Source of the DNA: Rhabdornis inornatus
Lineage: Eukaryota; Chordata; Aves; Passeriformes; Rhabdornithidae
Assembly: GCA_013397075.1 (NCBI GenBank)
Contig: VWZS01001989.1
Location: 51,048 to 115,047, forward strand
DNA length: 64,000 bases
Direction: 5' to 3'
Shown here: positions 60,350 through 64,000 of the stretch, one piece after another
Position numbering within the stretch: position 1 is the first letter of the stretch
Layout: each line of letters starts with the position of its first letter
Made by a program: the position numbers and the translations under genes
The notes under the pieces: model-generated
What the model saw: the letters and a program-made list of their open reading frames with translations, nothing else
What the model was told of the DNA's origin: nothing
Databases searched by the model: none

Positions 60350-60880
60350 GGGCAATAGCTCAATATCCTGCATGGCAGGTGCAAGACAGCACAGGTCCTT
60401 ATGCCCTAGAGCCCCCGAAGCCCCAGGCTCCCCAGCTAAGCTCTATCAGCCCACTGTTCTCCTCCCCCTAATTCCCAGTGCGCTCAGCAATGCCTCTGCC
60501 TTTTGGCAGGACACCAGCAGTGAGATGGAGCTCCCCCGGTCCTTCCAAGAGCTCTTCTGGTGCTGTGATGCTGAGCTGATGATGAGATCTCCTTCCAAGG
60601 CATTTGTGATGCTGTGATCCCACGCTGACTCCTCCTGGTTCAGAGGTCTCCCAGGGATGGGGCATTGTCACATCATGGTGATGCCACATCACCACATTGT
60701 CACATCACTGCACTGACATTGTGTCACACGGAAACTGCCCACCACACCTGGGGGGGAGGGGGGCCCACCTGGAGGCCCCTTTGGACAGCCCTGTGGGCCA
60801 CCCCTTCTGTGTGACCTGGCAGTGAGAGCTCCTGTCCACAGGCCTCTTCCCCCTGCCCGTCCTGTCATTCTGCTCACCAG
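60350..60880. other. Region upstream of the FSIP2-like gene
   Basis: Likely holds the FSIP2-like first exon and promoter, but no exon is recognisable. No CpG island, TATA box or repeat was assigned. Confidence 0.4.
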
Positions 60881-60882
60881 CA

Positions 60883-61073
60883 GGAAGGAACGGGAGGAAC
60901 TGCCACTCCAAAGATGCGCAGTTTGGGTACTGCTTTTCCTCCTTTCCATTTTTAGACCTTTTTCCCTGTCATGACCANGGAAGGAACGGGAGGAGTTGCC
61001 ATTCTAAAGATGTGCTGTTTGGGCACTGCTTTTCCCCCTTTCCATTTTTAGACCTTTTTCCCTGTCATGACCA
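60883..61073. repeat. Diverged 95-bp tandem duplication across an assembly gap
   Basis: 60883-60977 and 60979-61073 are two copies separated by a single n at 60978. Eight differences fall in the first 50 bp and none in the last 45 bp. Confidence 0.85.
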
Positions 61074-61186
61074 AGCAGCCACAACTGAGAAATTGCAGCA
61101 AATGGAATGCCAGGGATGGCCCTGGCAACATGAGATTCCTTGGTCATGTTTTGAGAAACAGAAGAGAAGCATGGGCTGAGGGAAAG

Positions 61187-61656
61187 CCCTCTCCTCCCCT
61201 CTCCTCCCCTCTCCTCCCCTCTCCTCCCCTCTCCTCCCCTCTCCTCCCCTCTCCTCCCCTCTCCTCCCCTCTCCTCCCCTCTCCTCCCCTCTCCTCCCCT
61301 CTCCTCCCCTCTCCTCCCCTCTCCTCCCCTCTCCTCCCCTCTCCTCCCCTCTCCTCCCCTCTCCTCCCCTCTCCTCCCCTCTCCTCCCCTCTCCTCCCCT
61401 CTCCTCCCCTCTCCTCCCCTCTCCTCCCCTCTCCTCCCCTCTCCTCCCCTCTCCTCCCCTCTCCTCCCCTCTCCTCCCCTCTCCTCCCCTCTCCTCCCCT
61501 CTCCTCCCCTCTCCTCCCCTCTCCTCCCCTCTCCTCCCCTCTCCTCCCCTCTCCTCCCCTCTCCTCCCCTCTCCTCCCCTCTCCTCCCCTCTCCTCCCCT
61601 CTCCTCCCCTCTCCTCCCCTCTCCTCCCCTCTCCTCCCCTCTCCTCCCCTCTCCTC
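61187..61656. repeat. Perfect 10-bp minisatellite (CTCCTCCCCT)46
   Basis: Forty-six consecutive identical decamers from 61191, with partial units at each end and no visible variant. One strand is pure pyrimidine and the other pure purine (AGGGGAGGAG). The frames open across it on both strands are a consequence of the repeat. Confidence 0.98.
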
Positions 61657-61729
61657 AGGTGCCCCTTCAGCTCAGACACCTCTCTGCTGCCTTCCCAGTC
61701 TCCCCTGCCCTGGTTTCTGCTGCTCCTGT

Positions 61730-62284
61730 CTGCTCATTAGGAATATTTTCATCAAATAGTCAAATAATATAAAAGGGTTAGCTATGAGTATAAGTAGAAA
61801 ATTATGAAATATAAGGTATAGAAATATTAGGAGTGCTGTGTTTGGAATGTGTAACCATAGAAACCTCCCCAGGAAGTTACTGGACCCTTCTGTTGCGGTC
61901 ACGCTCACCAGTAATGCTGCTTGGAAACCCACTACCCTTCCCATCTTGATTTTAATATCAAGGATTTTAATCAGTAGACCCCAGGAGAGATGACCAATTA
62001 TTGTTTTAGAATAAGGATATTGATGAAGCTATTAACTATTAGAACCAATCAATGTAAAGGTTAAATTTAAGAGCGGCATAGTATGTGTAGTATGTAAAAG
62101 AACATAGGTAACGATGATTCAGCAGAAAAAGTATATAAAATGGATGGGTTTTGTTTGTTAAGTGGAGCACATTTCTGGAGGAGTTATTCCCCATGTTCCC
62201 AGTGCCTGAATAAAGAAGTGTCTGCTTATTCACATCAAATTGATATTGGATAAGTTTCTTTTGTCCTGTTTGGTGACCCTCACA
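61730..62284 (+). mobile_element. ERV LTR (approximate left end) with possible primer-binding site
   Basis: AT-rich U3 with TATA box TATAAAA at 62134-62140, AATAAA at 62209-62214 and a downstream GT/T-rich U5 region. It is followed by TGGTGACCCTCACA at 62271-62284, which could be either the LTR end or a tRNA primer-binding site. No gag frame follows. Left end estimated. Confidence 0.6.
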
Positions 62285-63415
62285 CTTCCTACCCCTTCTT
62301 GGCTGGGTTTGGCGCAATGTTTGGTGCCTGTTCCTCCAGCCCGTCTGGTTCCTTGGGGCAGCTTTTACGCTGCAGAGCCCTGCCAGCCTCGCTCGTTGCA
62401 CAAGGGCAAGAGCCAGGCAGAGCAATCTGTTGGAGGTGCAGTGATTGATTACCACGGGGCTCCTGGGAAACAGCGAGGGGCACAGCCCAGGGATGGTGTT
62501 CCTCTGCTCCCAGAGCAGTTTCTGGCACATGCTCCAGCTGCAGCTCTTCTCCAGCTTGGCAAGTGGAGGAGGAGCATTGGCTGCACCCCAGCTCCCCCGT
62601 GCCACATGTGCTGCTCAGCCATGAGGGCCATGAGCCCCGCAATGTGTTCACACACACCCGCCCCTGGGGCAGTGCTCAGGCAGCTCCAGCAGCTCCAGCA
62701 TGCGGTCCCAGGAGGNACAGGGAATTTTCTGTAACAACAGGGCTGCCTGAGAGCTTGAGCAGAACTCAGATCATGCACTTGCTGGGCTGTGCCTCTAAGA
62801 AACCAGGTGCAGCAGACTCCCCTGGTCAGGGGAAGGCAGTGAGGTAGAAAAGGAAAAGGAACAAGTTAAACCACACCCCCAGTTTTGTCAGACCCCTCTG
62901 TCTGCGTGCCCATCCTCTTGGACTTGACCTCAGGATTTGGGCAGGCACAGAGCGTTGGGAAAGGGAGGGCAAGGCAAGGCTAGGCAAAGGCATGAGCAGG
63001 CTGGAAGAATTGTCTCATGGCTTGGCTCTCGCAGGAGAAAAGCCTAAAGGTGTAATTATTGACAGTTCCCACTGGATGGCTCCCAAAGCCCAGCGGGGAC
63101 GCAATGCTGAGCACAGCCGGCAGATTCGATCCAGCTCCAGCCGTTCTCTCGTACTGCAGCCCGGTGTTACCAACCGCAATAGAATGATAACCTTAGCCCA
63201 GAGCCAGCTAGGATGAACATTCCCACGAGACCACACACACCAGGAAGGGTTTTATAAAATGCATCTGTGAGTGCACGAGCAGGAACTCTGAGAGCAAACT
63301 GTGACCCACAGCTATTAAATAAATATGAGAGATGCTAACAACAACTGTTTTAACACAATCTGCTCAGATCTATTGTTGTCTCAACTCTTCGTGCCCCAGC
63401 TGAACACCAATAAGG
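62285..63415. other. Region between LTRs, no recognised gene
   Basis: Moderately GC-rich, with an n at 62716. Overlapping open frames exist on both strands around 62290-62780, but none matches a family I recognise. No RNA gene seen. Confidence 0.45.
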
Positions 63416-63420
63416 ACTGT

Positions 63421-64000
63421 CGTAGTTTAACCCCAGACAGGAACAGTCCCACGCAGCTGTTTGCTGCTCTGGTGGGATGGGGAGGGAGAATTAGGGAAAG
63501 GTTAAACCCACAGGTTAACAGAAAAACAGTTTAATAATTGAAACACAACTAAATAGATTTATATTACTGCTATTACTACTTATATTTTGACCAGTGAAAA
63601 GGAGAGAGAATGGAATAAAACGTAGAGAAACCAGCAATGCCCAATAGTCTCTCATCATTCACTGATCAACGCCCCACCCATCCCCCAGCAGCAATCAGTG
63701 GCTCCTGGCTAAGCCCTCCCAGTTTCTGTACTGGGCAAGAGGTTCTGTGGTCCAGAATATCCCTCTGGCAAGTCGAGGTCGGGTCCCCTGGCCATGGTCC
63801 TCCCTTGCTGGCAGAGAATGGGACACTGAAAAGTCCTTGACTTGGAGTGAGTTCAACGGGGCTCCAACTCAGTGTGTTACCAACATTGTTGTCACTCTGA
63901 ATCCCAAACACAGCGCTGGAACAGCTTCTGGGGNGAGTTCAACGGGGCTCCAACTCAGTGTGTTACCAACATTGTTGTCACTCTGAATCCCAAACACAGC
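63421..64000 (-). mobile_element. Avian ERV LTR, continues past the window end
   Basis: The + strand starts CGTAGTTTAACCCCAGACAG and passes an A/T-rich stretch (AACAGTTTAATAATTGAAAC) and CCCTCTGGCAAGTCGAGGTC. It then runs to GGACACTGAAAAGTCCTTGA and AACATTGTTGTCACTCTGAA. This is the complement of a common passerine LTR. An n at 63934 and an adjacent duplicated segment mark an assembly gap inside it. Confidence 0.7.
63849..64000. repeat. Exact 66-bp duplication on both sides of a gap
   Basis: 63849-63914 is identical to 63935-64000, with an n at 63934. This is the pattern left when overlapping contig ends are not merged. Confidence 0.9.

Noticed and set aside
61065..61759. Open frames of about 200 residues on both strands rich in GEERR or SSPLLP repeats
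   Set aside because: They are created by the stop-free decamer minisatellite; a 10-bp unit keeps every frame open with a 10-residue period. No start context or family match outside the repeat.

Overview
The window looks like nuclear DNA from a bird, probably a passerine. Split genes have GT-AG introns and vertebrate-type products. CR1 LINE fragments are scattered throughout, with the typical CR1 3' end (ATGATTCTATGA-like, seen here as its complement in several copies). The right-hand third is crowded with avian-style ERVK, ERVL and ERV1 LTRs.

Layout. (1) 1-16.7 kb: the 3' half of ITCH (+), with 14 coding exons covering WW3, WW4 and the complete HECT domain, then a long 3'UTR. (2) 16.7-20.7 kb: a spacer with CR1 pieces. 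(3) 20.7-26.2 kb: complete DYNLRB1 (+) with a CpG-island promoter; all 96 codons can be assembled. (4) 26.2-31.0 kb: a spacer with an ERVK-type solo LTR and CR1. (5) 31.3-46.8 kb: a CpG island with a palindromic CRE, then the three terminal coding exons of MAP1LC3A (+). Its first coding exon was not found. The order and direction ITCH-DYNLRB1-MAP1LC3A match the known arrangement on human chromosome 20q11. (6) 47-57.6 kb: a repeat-rich zone of CR1 coding debris, nested and abutting LTRs of at least five families in both orientations, and broken retroviral pol remnants. (7) 57.6-60.4 kb: a four-exon gene on the minus strand whose N-terminal exons clearly match fibrous sheath-interacting protein 2 (FSIP2). 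It is only about 504 residues long, against roughly 6,900 in the human protein. (8) 60.4-64 kb: a perfect 46-copy 10-bp polypyrimidine minisatellite, further LTRs and three assembly gaps, each shown as a single n.

ITCH (HECT ubiquitin ligase), DYNLRB1 (dynein light chain) and MAP1LC3A (autophagy ubiquitin-like protein) are neighbours by ancestry and each has its own transcription unit. The part most worth a second look is the FSIP2-like minigene, which sits in an ERV cluster just downstream of MAP1LC3A, where PIGU would be expected from mammalian synteny. Exon borders were read by eye from splice signals and reading phase; repeat family names rest on recognition of characteristic sequence and not on a library search.
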